Source: Sulfurovum sp.
GTDB taxonomy: Bacteria > Campylobacterota > Campylobacteria > Campylobacterales > Sulfurovaceae
Length of the DNA: 64,000 nucleotides
Assembly: GCA_024637255.1 (NCBI GenBank)
Contig: JAGXFO010000012.1
Location: 1 to 64,000, forward strand
Direction of reading: 5' to 3'
A program made the position numbers and the translations under genes. The notes under the pieces are model-generated. The model was not told the DNA's origin. It saw only the letters and a program-made list of their open reading frames with translations, and ran no database searches. Below are positions 27,080 through 35,239 of the stretch, in pieces; within the stretch, counting starts at the first letter, position 1; each line of letters begins with the position of its first letter.

Positions 27080-28261
27080 ATGCAAAAAAACAAATCACTC
27101 CATATAGACACAGAGGCTCTTTCTACTCTGGCATTGGTCAAAGCAGGCCTCATCACACCTGTGGATAAACTGATGAACCAAAAAGAAGCTGAAGAGGTTG
27201 ACAGAACAAAATTCTACAAAGGTGTTCCCTTCCCTTTCGCATTTATACTCGCCCCCAAAGGTGAACGAAACAGCAAAGTACTCAAAACAGTAGAACGTGG
27301 GGAAAAACTTGACCTCATCTCTGGCGATAAAAAAGTAGGTGAACTTATAGTTGAAGAAACATTCGCTGTTGATACGCAGCAACGTCTTACCAATATTTTT
27401 GGCACCAGTGATTCTTCTCATCCAGGTGTTAAAAACACTAGTATGAGACTTGGGAAGATTGCCGTAAGCGGTGAATACACTGTAGAGTACCCCCTTATCT
27501 CTGACAATATTAAACGTATTCAAACCATGATCACAAAAACAGGTGCCAGATTTGTAAGCTCCATTATGCTTGCTGCCAATCCTCTCAATCGTGCCCATGA
27601 GAGAATGATACGTCAAGCACTGAGCAGTTCTGATTTACTCATTATATTTTTACGTAAGCCTTTCACTTCTGAAGGTCTTCGTTATGACATTAGATACAAT
27701 GCCTTGACAACATTTATAGACAATTTCCTGCCACAGAATAGAGTCTTGGTCATCCCCTTTGAAAACTCTTATATATTTGCTGGCTACAATGAACTTATCC
27801 TAGATGCCCTTTTGGCAAAAAACTATGGATGTAATCAGCTCATCGTAGGTAAAAATCATGGTGGACTGGGACTCTACTATGATAAGAACAGACTCAATTC
27901 TGTCTTTGACCACTGTAAAAACATAAATATAGACATAAAGACCATAGATCAATATGTTTACTGTGATACCTGCAAAACGCTGGTAAGTACCCGTACCTGT
28001 CCTCATGGCCAGCACCACCATGTGCATTACCACTCTGAGTCCATTATGCAACTCATGCAATCTGGTCTCATTCCTCCTTCTATCCTGGTAAGAAAAGAGG
28101 TCTCTGCAAACATTTTAGCGGCACTTTTTCCCAATAGATTCAAAAACCTTCAGGAGATGTACTATGCTCTCATCCCAAGCTCAGGATTGCTGGAACAGCA
28201 AAGTGAGGAACAGTTTTACCTCAATCTCGTAGCACTTTATCAGACTTCATCACTCACATAG
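27080..28261 (+). CDS. ATP-sulfurylase-like protein with degraded active site
   Basis: The 393-residue protein has the ATP sulfurylase fold: a PUA-like N-terminus, IFGTSDSSHPGV, and a zinc site of the bacterial type (Cys295, Cys298, Cys307, His309). The catalytic motifs are altered. The normal QTRNPxHRAH reads LAANPLNRAH (residues 164-173), losing the sulfate-binding Gln and Arg and the first His. GRDHAGPG reads GKNHGGLG, and the C-terminal SGTxLR reads YHSESIM. It is therefore unlikely to make APS. Cj1609 occupies the same place in Campylobacter and is annotated sat. Confidence 0.8.
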   Translation: MQKNKSLHIDTEALSTLALVKAGLITPVDKLMNQKEAEEVDRTKFYKGVPFPFAFILAPKGERNSKVLKTVERGEKLDLISGDKKVGELIVEETFAVDTQQRLTNIFGTSDSSHPGVKNTSMRLGKIAVSGEYTVEYPLISDNIKRIQTMITKTGARFVSSIMLAANPLNRAHERMIRQALSSSDLLIIFLRKPFTSEGLRYDIRYNALTTFIDNFLPQNRVLVIPFENSYIFAGYNELILDALLAKNYGCNQLIVGKNHGGLGLYYDKNRLNSVFDHCKNINIDIKTIDQYVYCDTCKTLVSTRTCPHGQHHHVHYHSESIMQLMQSGLIPPSILVRKEVSANILAALFPNRFKNLQEMYYALIPSSGLLEQQSEEQFYLNLVALYQTSSLT

Positions 28262-28274
28262 CATAAGGAATCCT

Positions 28275-28766
28275 ATGACCATTCAAAAACTTTTTTTAAC
28301 ATTTGGGGGAGCTGGACTTGCATCTAAAGCTCCTGGTACTGTGGGCACCTTGGCTTCACTGCCACTAGGATTGCTCGTGCTTCATTATTTAGGTATACAA
28401 ACACTTTTTATGCTCACTCTTGCCATCACGGTCATCGGTATATTTGAGATCAACAAATACGAGAAAGAAACAGGAATCCATGACCACCAACAGATTGTCA
28501 TAGATGAAGCAGCAGGCATGTGGCTTTCTCTTATGATAGCCTATTCTACGGCTGCTACATTGAGCTACCCTTATGCCGAACTCTTGGCTATCATATTTAG
28601 CTTCGCGGCATTCCGTCTTTTTGATATCTGGAAGCCCTCAACCATAGGCTGGATAGACAGAGAGCTAAAAGGTGGTCTTGGTGTAATGCTAGATGATGTA
28701 TTAGCTGGTATTGCCGGTGGCTTGCTGAGTGCAGTACTACTTATGGGGGTAGAAAAAATTATTTAA
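28275..28766 (+). CDS. pgpA: Phosphatidylglycerophosphatase A
   Basis: PgpA removes phosphate from phosphatidylglycerophosphate to give phosphatidylglycerol in the inner membrane. The 163-residue protein shows the family's GSGGAGLASKAPGTVGTLAS-like start (here FGGAGLASKAPGTVGTLASL), IVIDEAAGMWLSL with acidic residues, and KGGLGVMLDDVLAGIAGG near the end. Four membrane segments are evident. It is last in the ispDF-cemR-Sat-like-pgpA string, an order shared with Campylobacter. Confidence 0.93.
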   Translation: MTIQKLFLTFGGAGLASKAPGTVGTLASLPLGLLVLHYLGIQTLFMLTLAITVIGIFEINKYEKETGIHDHQQIVIDEAAGMWLSLMIAYSTAATLSYPYAELLAIIFSFAAFRLFDIWKPSTIGWIDRELKGGLGVMLDDVLAGIAGGLLSAVLLMGVEKII

Positions 28767-28790
28767 AAATCTTTTTTCTACCCTCTTTTT
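28747..28790 (+). terminator. Intrinsic terminator at the end of pgpA
   Basis: A 12-base stem (GGGTAGAAAAAA/TTTTTTCTACCC, 28747-28783) overlaps the last codons of pgpA and is followed by TCTTTTT. It should stop the rightward ispDF-pgpA transcript and could also act on leftward transcription from the small gene behind it. Confidence 0.75.
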
Positions 28791-29011
28791 GGGGATTCTC
28801 TCTTTGTTCTCCCCATTGGAAAAAAAGCATTAAGTATCTACACCTAAAAAGATTTATGGGCCCTTCCTGGGCCGTAGAAAGATACCACGCTGTGTATTGG
28901 AGCGAAACTCCCAGAAAAAAGAACGTAATCATCGCAGCGAACACATTGCCTTTTTTGAAATAATAGTAGGTGATAAGGTCCGGAAATAGCAATTGTTAGA
29001 AGAATCTCCAT
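28759..29011 (-). pseudogene. Small membrane protein, apparently frameshifted
   Basis: A strong ribosome site AAGGAGG (29018-29024) sits 6 bases before an ATG at 29011 that opens MEILLTIAIS. That frame turns implausible within a few codons. The next frame continues PDLITYYYFKKGNVFAAMI and a hydrophobic FFFLGVSLQYTAWYL to a stop at 28759. Deleting one base in the T-run near 28984-28986 would join them into an about 83-residue protein with two hydrophobic segments. I do not recognise the family. It lies just 47 bases past the GTPase gene's stop on the same strand. Confidence 0.4.
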
Positions 29012-29061
29012 TGGGTACCTCCTTGTCCTTATCTTGATACAGATGCTTGAAAGGGTTCGTT

Positions 29062-30459
29062 TTAGGCATCAATCAAATGCTTCAAGATACTCTTAATGAG
29101 CTCTTTATAGTCCTCAAGCTCTTCAGTCTCCACTTCATCTTTACTGCGAAACTTTTGATGAAATTTTTCTAATGATTTTTTGGCATCATTATTGAGCCAT
29201 TTGTCTTTAAAGGTACTGTCCATGCCAATGTCAATAGTACTCCGCACAGCATGTGACATATTGATGACCTTGCCTGCATGATAGAGTGCACGTCCCAATA
29301 AGATATAAGGGAAATTTTTGTTTTCCATGGGTCCCATCTCCAAATAACGTTTACCGAGTGTTTGTCCCAATACTTTGATTTCGGAAAGTTCATTAAAACT
29401 GAAGTAAGCACTTGCTGCTCCTCCAATTGCGCCTATGACTGCGCCCAAAAGCAATGTATGGCCCACAAAAAGTAAGTCTATGCCTGCACCTGCTGCTGCA
29501 CCTGATGTTGCACCTGCCATAAGAAGCTCATTGCGTGTTAGTCCAAACACGGATGCCGTCTCTTGTGAAAATAAATCCATGTCCTCAAAAGGCAATACAT
29601 TCTGTTCTTTTTCAAGATGGTCATGGTTCCAAATATGTTCAATTTTCTTTTGTGCTGCCACTTCTAGCGCTCTTAATTTATCTTTATAGCGATGCTCTAT
29701 CTTCTCTCTTTCTTCTGTACTTGCTTCCTCCAGATTAAGAGGAAGTTTTTCCACGGTACTAACAGATTCATAAACCAATCTGGACAATAGCGATGCACTC
29801 TGTTCAATCATTTGCTCCTGATACTCTTTGAAAAGTTCGATAGACGCTTTGACTTGAGCTGTCCATTCCTCTTTAAGCTGTGCCATACTCTCCAAGATAC
29901 TCACATGCTGCGAAAAACTCGCCTGCATAGGATTGAAAGTGCGTACCATTTTAAAGTACTGGCCCAATGCCCGCTTCCATTCTTGGCTATAGTCCGATGT
30001 ATCTATATGGTTTATCAGCGCCATTGAGGGCTGGCCTGTCCAACGCAGTATCTCCATCTCCGCCTCATACTCTTCACCATAAGGCTTTGAGCCGTCGACC
30101 ACATAAATAATGCCCGCACCCTCCATGATGGGTTCAAGCAGTTCTATTTCATCATTAAAATATGCATCTTTCCTATGCTCATCAATGAAGGCTTGTACGA
30201 CTTCGTATTTTTTATCTGCAGAGACTTGATGTTTTTGTAGCCATGCAAGCACTCTTCTGGCTCTTTGAAAACCAGGTGTATCAAAAAGTTCATAAAGTAT
30301 TTTTCCGTCCATACTCAAAGGAAAACTGCGTTTTTTTACTGTAGTTCCGGGTGTGTCAGATATTTGCACAGTATCATCAAGTGCCAAAGCCGAAACGATG
30401 GAACTTTTACCTTTGTTGGGATGGCCTACCACGGCAAATTTCGGATGTGATTGCATCAT
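29062..30459 (-). CDS. DUF3482 family GTPase
   Basis: An Era-like GTPase domain (G1 GHPNKGKSS, G3 DTPG, residues about 10-165) is followed by helices. A glycine-rich membrane-insertion segment (GATSGAAAGAGIDLLFVG, then LLLGAVIGAIGGAASAYF) comes next, with a charged C-terminus. This is the GTPase/DUF3482 arrangement. The ATG at 30459 overlaps the stop of the DUF2868 gene in ATGA; GTG at 30471 is a possible longer start. GTPase and DUF2868 protein occur as a pair in other proteobacteria, with no established role. Membrane remodelling or stress functions are speculation. Confidence 0.8.
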   Translation of the reverse strand: MMQSHPKFAVVGHPNKGKSSIVSALALDDTVQISDTPGTTVKKRSFPLSMDGKILYELFDTPGFQRARRVLAWLQKHQVSADKKYEVVQAFIDEHRKDAYFNDEIELLEPIMEGAGIIYVVDGSKPYGEEYEAEMEILRWTGQPSMALINHIDTSDYSQEWKRALGQYFKMVRTFNPMQASFSQHVSILESMAQLKEEWTAQVKASIELFKEYQEQMIEQSASLLSRLVYESVSTVEKLPLNLEEASTEEREKIEHRYKDKLRALEVAAQKKIEHIWNHDHLEKEQNVLPFEDMDLFSQETASVFGLTRNELLMAGATSGAAAGAGIDLLFVGHTLLLGAVIGAIGGAASAYFSFNELSEIKVLGQTLGKRYLEMGPMENKNFPYILLGRALYHAGKVINMSHAVRSTIDIGMDSTFKDKWLNNDAKKSLEKFHQKFRSKDEVETEELEDYKELIKSILKHLIDA

Positions 30460-31838
30460 CGCTTCAGCCACACTTTTTCATTTTTGAGCAGCAATAGTTT
30501 TCTATCCCATATATCTAGCTCCTTGACCGTCGTACTATAATTATTTTCCGCTATCCCTATTGGTGCGACTATTACTTTGTCTACTTTTACTGTTAGCTCA
30601 TGTAAATAATCTGCGAAATCCATAGTTGGCGGCTCCCAGGCTTTGACAAAAAATAGTATCTCACCATTACTTTTAGCTATCACTTCACTGTCTTCTTCTA
30701 AACTATGGGCGCCTCCTACCTCAAAATATTTTGGCGACATAATCCCCATGTTGTCGCACAGCAACAAAAGCTCATCATGTGTCATGGCCCAGCCCTGTAC
30801 AACATCATAAGAGACACTTAAGACATGTATAATTTGTCCGTAAGAGGAATCACTTCGAACAAATGCAATCTCTTGCTCTATCCCCTGGGTTGTAATGATA
30901 GGATCATTAATCTCTCTAAGTAGCTTTTTTGTTCCCCCCAGAGCCAAAATAGACTGTTTTACAGCATGACTAAGACCAAAAGAAGCAATCACATACATCA
31001 AAAAACGCAGAAAAAGTGCATAAAAAACCGTAGCAACAGCCAAAAATCTCCACCATTCTCCAAGTACGGAAGCATTCTCTATCATCGTCTCGCTCAACTT
31101 TTCACCCAGCCTAAAGTAGTGACTCTGCTCAATAAGTTCCATAGAGGGCACTGCCGAAGGAAAGAGATCTCTCCACGGTAAGGCTAAGATATGCAAAAAA
31201 CCATAAAATGTCTCGGAGTCAATGTCTAAGGTTGTACTCCATGAAAATGCAATGTCTTTGGTGACCACTGCGCCCAAAAGTGCCAGAAGCAGACCAAAAG
31301 AAAAGCACAAAGCAAGCACCTGCGAACGCTTGATAACCATCCAGTTTGCAAGCAAAGGGCTTATCTTTAATTTTCTGATATTCTCTTGCATTCTGCCTGG
31401 TAACAAACCCAATATTTTCTCCATCCAAAAAGCAGGCGAGACATGCACCAGTACGCTTTGGGAACTGTTGGCTCTCAACATAGCAAACAAAGTAAGCGTC
31501 ATAGTAAGAAGAGGAAAGACGACCACCATGGCCATAAAATAAACAACATTCACCGGCTCCTTGCCGCTATAGGAAAGTAATCCTATCCCCGACAATAGGC
31601 CCAAAAAAAATGCTATCAGCGCAAGTACCAAAGTCACAGTGTAGAGATAAGAAGAAAATGTTTCACTCAAAAGCGGTTTTTTCAATCTACTTCTATATTC
31701 CTCTATCCATGCTAAAAGCTGCTGTATCTCTTTATTTTTGACCAACATATGGGTGATGCCAAAAGCACGGTTATCCTCCCTGGAAGAAGAATTTACCTCC
31801 AACAATGAGTAAAGATCCAAATATGAGTTCAGTTTCAT
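30456..31838 (-). CDS. DUF2868 family membrane protein
   Basis: The 460-residue protein has four to five membrane spans: two close together near residues 65-125, one near 175-195, one near 270-295. An amphipathic region and a soluble C-terminal domain follow (residues 310-460, with FVRSDSSYGQIIHVLSVSYD). It is translationally coupled to the DUF3482 GTPase and 3 bases behind the malic enzyme stop. The pairing suggests that the two proteins work at the inner membrane together. Function unknown. Confidence 0.75.
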   Translation of the reverse strand: MKLNSYLDLYSLLEVNSSSREDNRAFGITHMLVKNKEIQQLLAWIEEYRSRLKKPLLSETFSSYLYTVTLVLALIAFFLGLLSGIGLLSYSGKEPVNVVYFMAMVVVFPLLTMTLTLFAMLRANSSQSVLVHVSPAFWMEKILGLLPGRMQENIRKLKISPLLANWMVIKRSQVLALCFSFGLLLALLGAVVTKDIAFSWSTTLDIDSETFYGFLHILALPWRDLFPSAVPSMELIEQSHYFRLGEKLSETMIENASVLGEWWRFLAVATVFYALFLRFLMYVIASFGLSHAVKQSILALGGTKKLLREINDPIITTQGIEQEIAFVRSDSSYGQIIHVLSVSYDVVQGWAMTHDELLLLCDNMGIMSPKYFEVGGAHSLEEDSEVIAKSNGEILFFVKAWEPPTMDFADYLHELTVKVDKVIVAPIGIAENNYSTTVKELDIWDRKLLLLKNEKVWLKR

Positions 31839-31841
31839 GCT

Positions 31842-33116
31842 TTATGTATCCTCTGGACAGCCGTAAGCAATACACCTTAAATGCTTTTTATATACCTCTT
31901 CATCAAAACTTTCTACACGTGCAACACCTTCTTCAAATGCAGCCTTAGCCACTGCACTAGCTACCCATATAAGCACCTCTTTATTGAATGGCAGGGGAAT
32001 AATATGCTCTTTACCATAAACGATATTTTCATTGTTGTACGCTGCTTTTACATAGTGGGGTACTGGCTCTTTTGCCAAAGCTGCCAGCGCATATGCAGCT
32101 GCCATCTTCATACCTTCTGTTATCTTTCTTGCACGCACATCTAGTGCTCCCCTAAAAATAAAAGGAAAACCAAGAACGTTATTGGTTTGGTTGGAGTAAT
32201 CAGAACGTCCTGTAGCCATAATCACATCATCTCTCACCTCTTTTACTTCTTCTGGAAGTATTTCAGGCACGGGGTTTGCTAAGGCAAATATCGCAGGATT
32301 AGGTGCCATTTTAGCCACCATCTCCTTGCTTAATACTCCTGCTACCGAAAGCCCTAGAAACATGTCTGCATTTTCTATGACATCATCCAATGTAATTGCA
32401 TCGGTTTTTATGGCAAAAGCCTCTTTGTAGACATTAAGGTCTGTTCTTGCTGTAGAGATGACTCCTTTTGAGTCACACATGATAATATGCTTAACCCCCA
32501 AAGCCTGATACATTTTCGCACAAGAGATGCCCGCTGCCCCTGCCCCATTGACTACTATCTTTATCTCATCCACTTTTTTACCTGTCAGTTCAAGTACGTT
32601 CATAAGTCCTGCAGTGGTAATGATGGCCGTACCGTGCTGGTCATCATGAAATACGGGAATATCTAGCTCCTCTTTAAGTATACGTTCTATCTCAAAACAT
32701 CTTGGCGCTGATATATCTTCAAGATTGATGCCACCAAAAGTGGGGGCAATAGCCTTGCAGGTAGCGACTATCTCCTCTACTGTATGCACATCTAATTCTA
32801 TATCAAATGCATCCACATTGGCAAATTTCTTAAATAGTACCGATTTCCCTTCCATGACAGGTTTTGAAGCCAAAGGTCCTATATCACCTAAGCCAAGTAC
32901 CGCTGTTCCATCGGAGATAATTGCCACAAGATTTGAGCGGTTGGTGTATTCAAATGAGAGGTTTGGGTCTCTGGCAATTTCAAGACAAGGTACAGCTACC
33001 CCTGGAGTATACGCGAGTGAAAGTTCGTGCTGGGAGTCACAAGGCTTGGTAATATCTATACCTATTTTACCTTGCTTGTGATATGCTAATATTTCTTCTA
33101 CGCTTATTTCTAACAT
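31842..33116 (-). CDS. maeB: NAD(P)-dependent malic enzyme
   Basis: Malic enzyme decarboxylates malate to pyruvate and CO2 while reducing NAD(P). The 424-residue protein is the short form without the phosphotransacetylase-like tail of E. coli MaeB. The catalytic tyrosine lies in LAYTPGVAVPC, the lysine in GKSVLFKKFANVDAFD, the metal-binding acids in FGGINLEDI and HDDQHGTA, and the dinucleotide fold in VNGAGAAGISCA. Cofactor preference cannot be read. It would link the reductive TCA cycle to pyruvate. Confidence 0.9.
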   Translation of the reverse strand: MLEISVEEILAYHKQGKIGIDITKPCDSQHELSLAYTPGVAVPCLEIARDPNLSFEYTNRSNLVAIISDGTAVLGLGDIGPLASKPVMEGKSVLFKKFANVDAFDIELDVHTVEEIVATCKAIAPTFGGINLEDISAPRCFEIERILKEELDIPVFHDDQHGTAIITTAGLMNVLELTGKKVDEIKIVVNGAGAAGISCAKMYQALGVKHIIMCDSKGVISTARTDLNVYKEAFAIKTDAITLDDVIENADMFLGLSVAGVLSKEMVAKMAPNPAIFALANPVPEILPEEVKEVRDDVIMATGRSDYSNQTNNVLGFPFIFRGALDVRARKITEGMKMAAAYALAALAKEPVPHYVKAAYNNENIVYGKEHIIPLPFNKEVLIWVASAVAKAAFEEGVARVESFDEEVYKKHLRCIAYGCPEDT

Positions 33117-33178
33117 ATTTCACCTTATGATATTTAATGGTAAATATTATACTGCAAGTATGATAAGGGCGACTCTAA

Positions 33179-33652
33179 TTACGATTCAAAATACTCTTCT
33201 ATAATTTGAGGGAAAAGCTTCATTGTCTTTCTGGCTTTATCTATTTTAGGCTGAAATATTTCTGTAGTGCTTGGAAACTTTGTCATACATTCTGTATAAA
33301 TGGAAATCTTATTTTCCATGTGTTCCTCCAGTGCATCAAGAACAGACTGCATATTTTCTTTGCTTGTTGCAAATTTCATAAGTAGCTCAAACATACGTTT
33401 TCTAGGGTGAATAGCCATAGAATCACCTGCTGCAAGCGCGATGTCTTTAATGTCCCATCTTGAAATATAAATACCGCTTACATAGGGTGCAACAAGTTTG
33501 GCATAAAGTGCTTCAGTGTATGAAGGGTAATCTTTTAGATCAGCCCCTTCATCTGTCGCGCACTGGCCATCTGGATCAAATGCTGACTTACCATTAAAAT
33601 TTTGCGCATTCATATTCTCAAATTCTTTTCTTAAGTCGTCCATCTCTTTCAT
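33179..33652 (-). CDS. Unrecognised protein at the end of the molybdoenzyme operon
   Basis: A 157-residue, mostly helical soluble protein with no signal peptide. I see a proline-tyrosine rich middle (KDYPSYTEALYAKLVAPYVSG) and PRKRMFELLMKF, then a helical C-terminal half. I do not recognise the family. Its ATG sits inside the stop of the upstream gene (1-base overlap), so it is coupled to the other unknown and through it to the ferredoxin gene. A role in assembly of the molybdoenzyme, similar to a chaperone, is possible but unproven. Confidence 0.65.
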   Translation of the reverse strand: MKEMDDLRKEFENMNAQNFNGKSAFDPDGQCATDEGADLKDYPSYTEALYAKLVAPYVSGIYISRWDIKDIALAAGDSMAIHPRKRMFELLMKFATSKENMQSVLDALEEHMENKISIYTECMTKFPSTTEIFQPKIDKARKTMKLFPQIIEEYFES

Positions 33653-34125
33653 TATTTCTCTCCTATTAGTACGGGTATATGATCCAGGTCCATTTTTGCA
33701 TTAAACCATCTATGGGCAATAAGCATCATTTTTGCTACAAAAAGAATTTGGTCATCTAAAAATTCTGGCTTGTCAAAAAGTGCCTTAGCATCATCATCCA
33801 AACAATACCCGAATACTTTAGTCTCTTTTACCTCAATAAAATCCACTCGTCCTTCTCTTGTACTGCATGCGTCAAGACTTTCACAATACTGCACAGCCCT
33901 TGCCCCGAATTCTTTCTCTATCATCATTTGAGTGACTTTTGACTCTCCCACATTGGACATAGTAAAATCAAAATGTTCGTCTTTAATATTCAGTGCAATT
34001 GCTGTTGCATTTAGTCCATTAAGTTTCATAATTTTATTAAAATATTTTCTCATATAACCTGTTTGGGCATTATATCCGAGTATGGTACAGAGTCCTGTAT
34101 CAGGCTTGATCTCATGTGGCTGCAT
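33652..34125 (-). CDS. Unrecognised protein, second from end of the molybdoenzyme operon
   Basis: A 157-residue soluble protein. The first half (LCTILGYNAQTGYMRKYFN, then LNGLNATAIALNI) has the rhythm of the N-terminal substrate domain of shikimate dehydrogenase, but without its catalytic lysine region, so I treat the likeness as weak. Three cysteines (QYCESLDACS, FGYCLD) lie in the second half. It follows the ferredoxin gene by 1 base and overlaps the next unknown gene by 1 base. Context links it to maturation or function of the Tat-exported reductase. Confidence 0.65.
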   Translation of the reverse strand: MQPHEIKPDTGLCTILGYNAQTGYMRKYFNKIMKLNGLNATAIALNIKDEHFDFTMSNVGESKVTQMMIEKEFGARAVQYCESLDACSTREGRVDFIEVKETKVFGYCLDDDAKALFDKPEFLDDQILFVAKMMLIAHRWFNAKMDLDHIPVLIGEK

Positions 34126-34126
34126 T

Positions 34127-35239
34127 TTATATTTCTCCGCTCATACGTTTTGCATTGTCATGTAAAAACATCGCTTCTTCTTCTTCAACCATACAGCGTG
34201 GGCAGGTTTGTTCGCCACCAGTGTAGGTAAAACTGTTACCACACTCATTGCAGCGTTTAATATTAAACGTTGTAAGTGTTCTCTGAGCAGGTTCAAAAAA
34301 CTCTTTAATTTCAAATCCGCCCTGTAACTGTATGGCATTGGGTTCACAAACATCATGACACAAGCGACATTTGACACAAAGCATAGCATCAAAATGAATA
34401 AGCGAAAACTTACTATCGGAACTTAATGCGCCAGTAGGGCAGATACGATAACATATCTGACAGTTTGTACAAGAATCATCTACAAACTTCTGGGAAGTAA
34501 AACTCACTTCCTCTTCTGGCAAAATTTCAAATTTCTCAGGAACACCTGCACGCTTAAGTGCTGTAAATAATATTTTGCGCTTATCTGGTAATTTCTTTTC
34601 TTTAATTTTGGCAATAATTGCAGCGTCCAATACAAAGGTTTTAAGCTCCTCTGCTTCTACCGCATCATCAAAGGTTTTTTTATGCTTAACCACTCCTTTG
34701 AGTGAAGCATTACCTAAAAATGAACGTCGAGAAGGAATATCTTCTTCGATACTGTTTTGGCTTTGGAGTTCTGTCTTGTCTTTAGTTGCATAGTTCGTTG
34801 ATAGTTGCTTAGGAGAAAACGAAGAGAGAACAAAATTGGCTTCGCCTATACGTGCTTCTATATGCTCAAATAGCCTACTCTCTTCATCATAAGAGCTTAA
34901 ATCCAAGGATATCTCTTCCTCGCTTGCCAATGCCAAGGCAATGAGATGCTCTACACTCAACACAGAAAGGCAAGGGACATTTATCTTTGGAGAAATATAC
35001 CTGACCTTTGATTCTAAAAATGTAAAGAAAAATTCTGTTGTTGAAAAGTCAGACAATGAAAAGGCTTCTGTAGGACATACTCCCACACATGCAGCAGCCT
35101 CTACACCCGTCTGATTGGCAAAAGTTGGCAGATTGTCTACAATCTGTATAGAATCAGGGCAAGCATCAACACATTTGGTGCAGTCAGAGAACTTACTGGT
35201 GGCCCTTACACAAGAAGCAATCTCAAGATGTAAAGACAT
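34127..35239 (-). CDS. Multi-cluster ferredoxin of the molybdoenzyme operon
   Basis: This 370-residue soluble protein has an N-terminal ferredoxin module (Cys20-Cys23-Cys27, CVGVCP), a middle domain and a C-terminal two-cluster ferredoxin (CTNCQICYRICP from Cys257, then CVKCRLCHDVCEP). A zinc-ribbon-like CNECGNSF...CPRC ends it. It has no signal peptide, so it acts in the cytoplasm. In the middle, PSRRSFLGNAS (Arg171-Arg172) looks like a Tat twin-arginine motif, as at the start of NapF. It overlaps the chaperone gene by one base. SreD-like proteins occupy this place in sulfur reductase operons. Confidence 0.8.
   Translation of the reverse strand: MSLHLEIASCVRATSKFSDCTKCVDACPDSIQIVDNLPTFANQTGVEAAACVGVCPTEAFSLSDFSTTEFFFTFLESKVRYISPKINVPCLSVLSVEHLIALALASEEEISLDLSSYDEESRLFEHIEARIGEANFVLSSFSPKQLSTNYATKDKTELQSQNSIEEDIPSRRSFLGNASLKGVVKHKKTFDDAVEAEELKTFVLDAAIIAKIKEKKLPDKRKILFTALKRAGVPEKFEILPEEEVSFTSQKFVDDSCTNCQICYRICPTGALSSDSKFSLIHFDAMLCVKCRLCHDVCEPNAIQLQGGFEIKEFFEPAQRTLTTFNIKRCNECGNSFTYTGGEQTCPRCMVEEEEAMFLHDNAKRMSGEI

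Noticed and set aside
27095..27616. A 173-codon leftward frame opposite the Sat-like gene
   Set aside because: It is the antisense shadow of a clear coding region, with no start signal.
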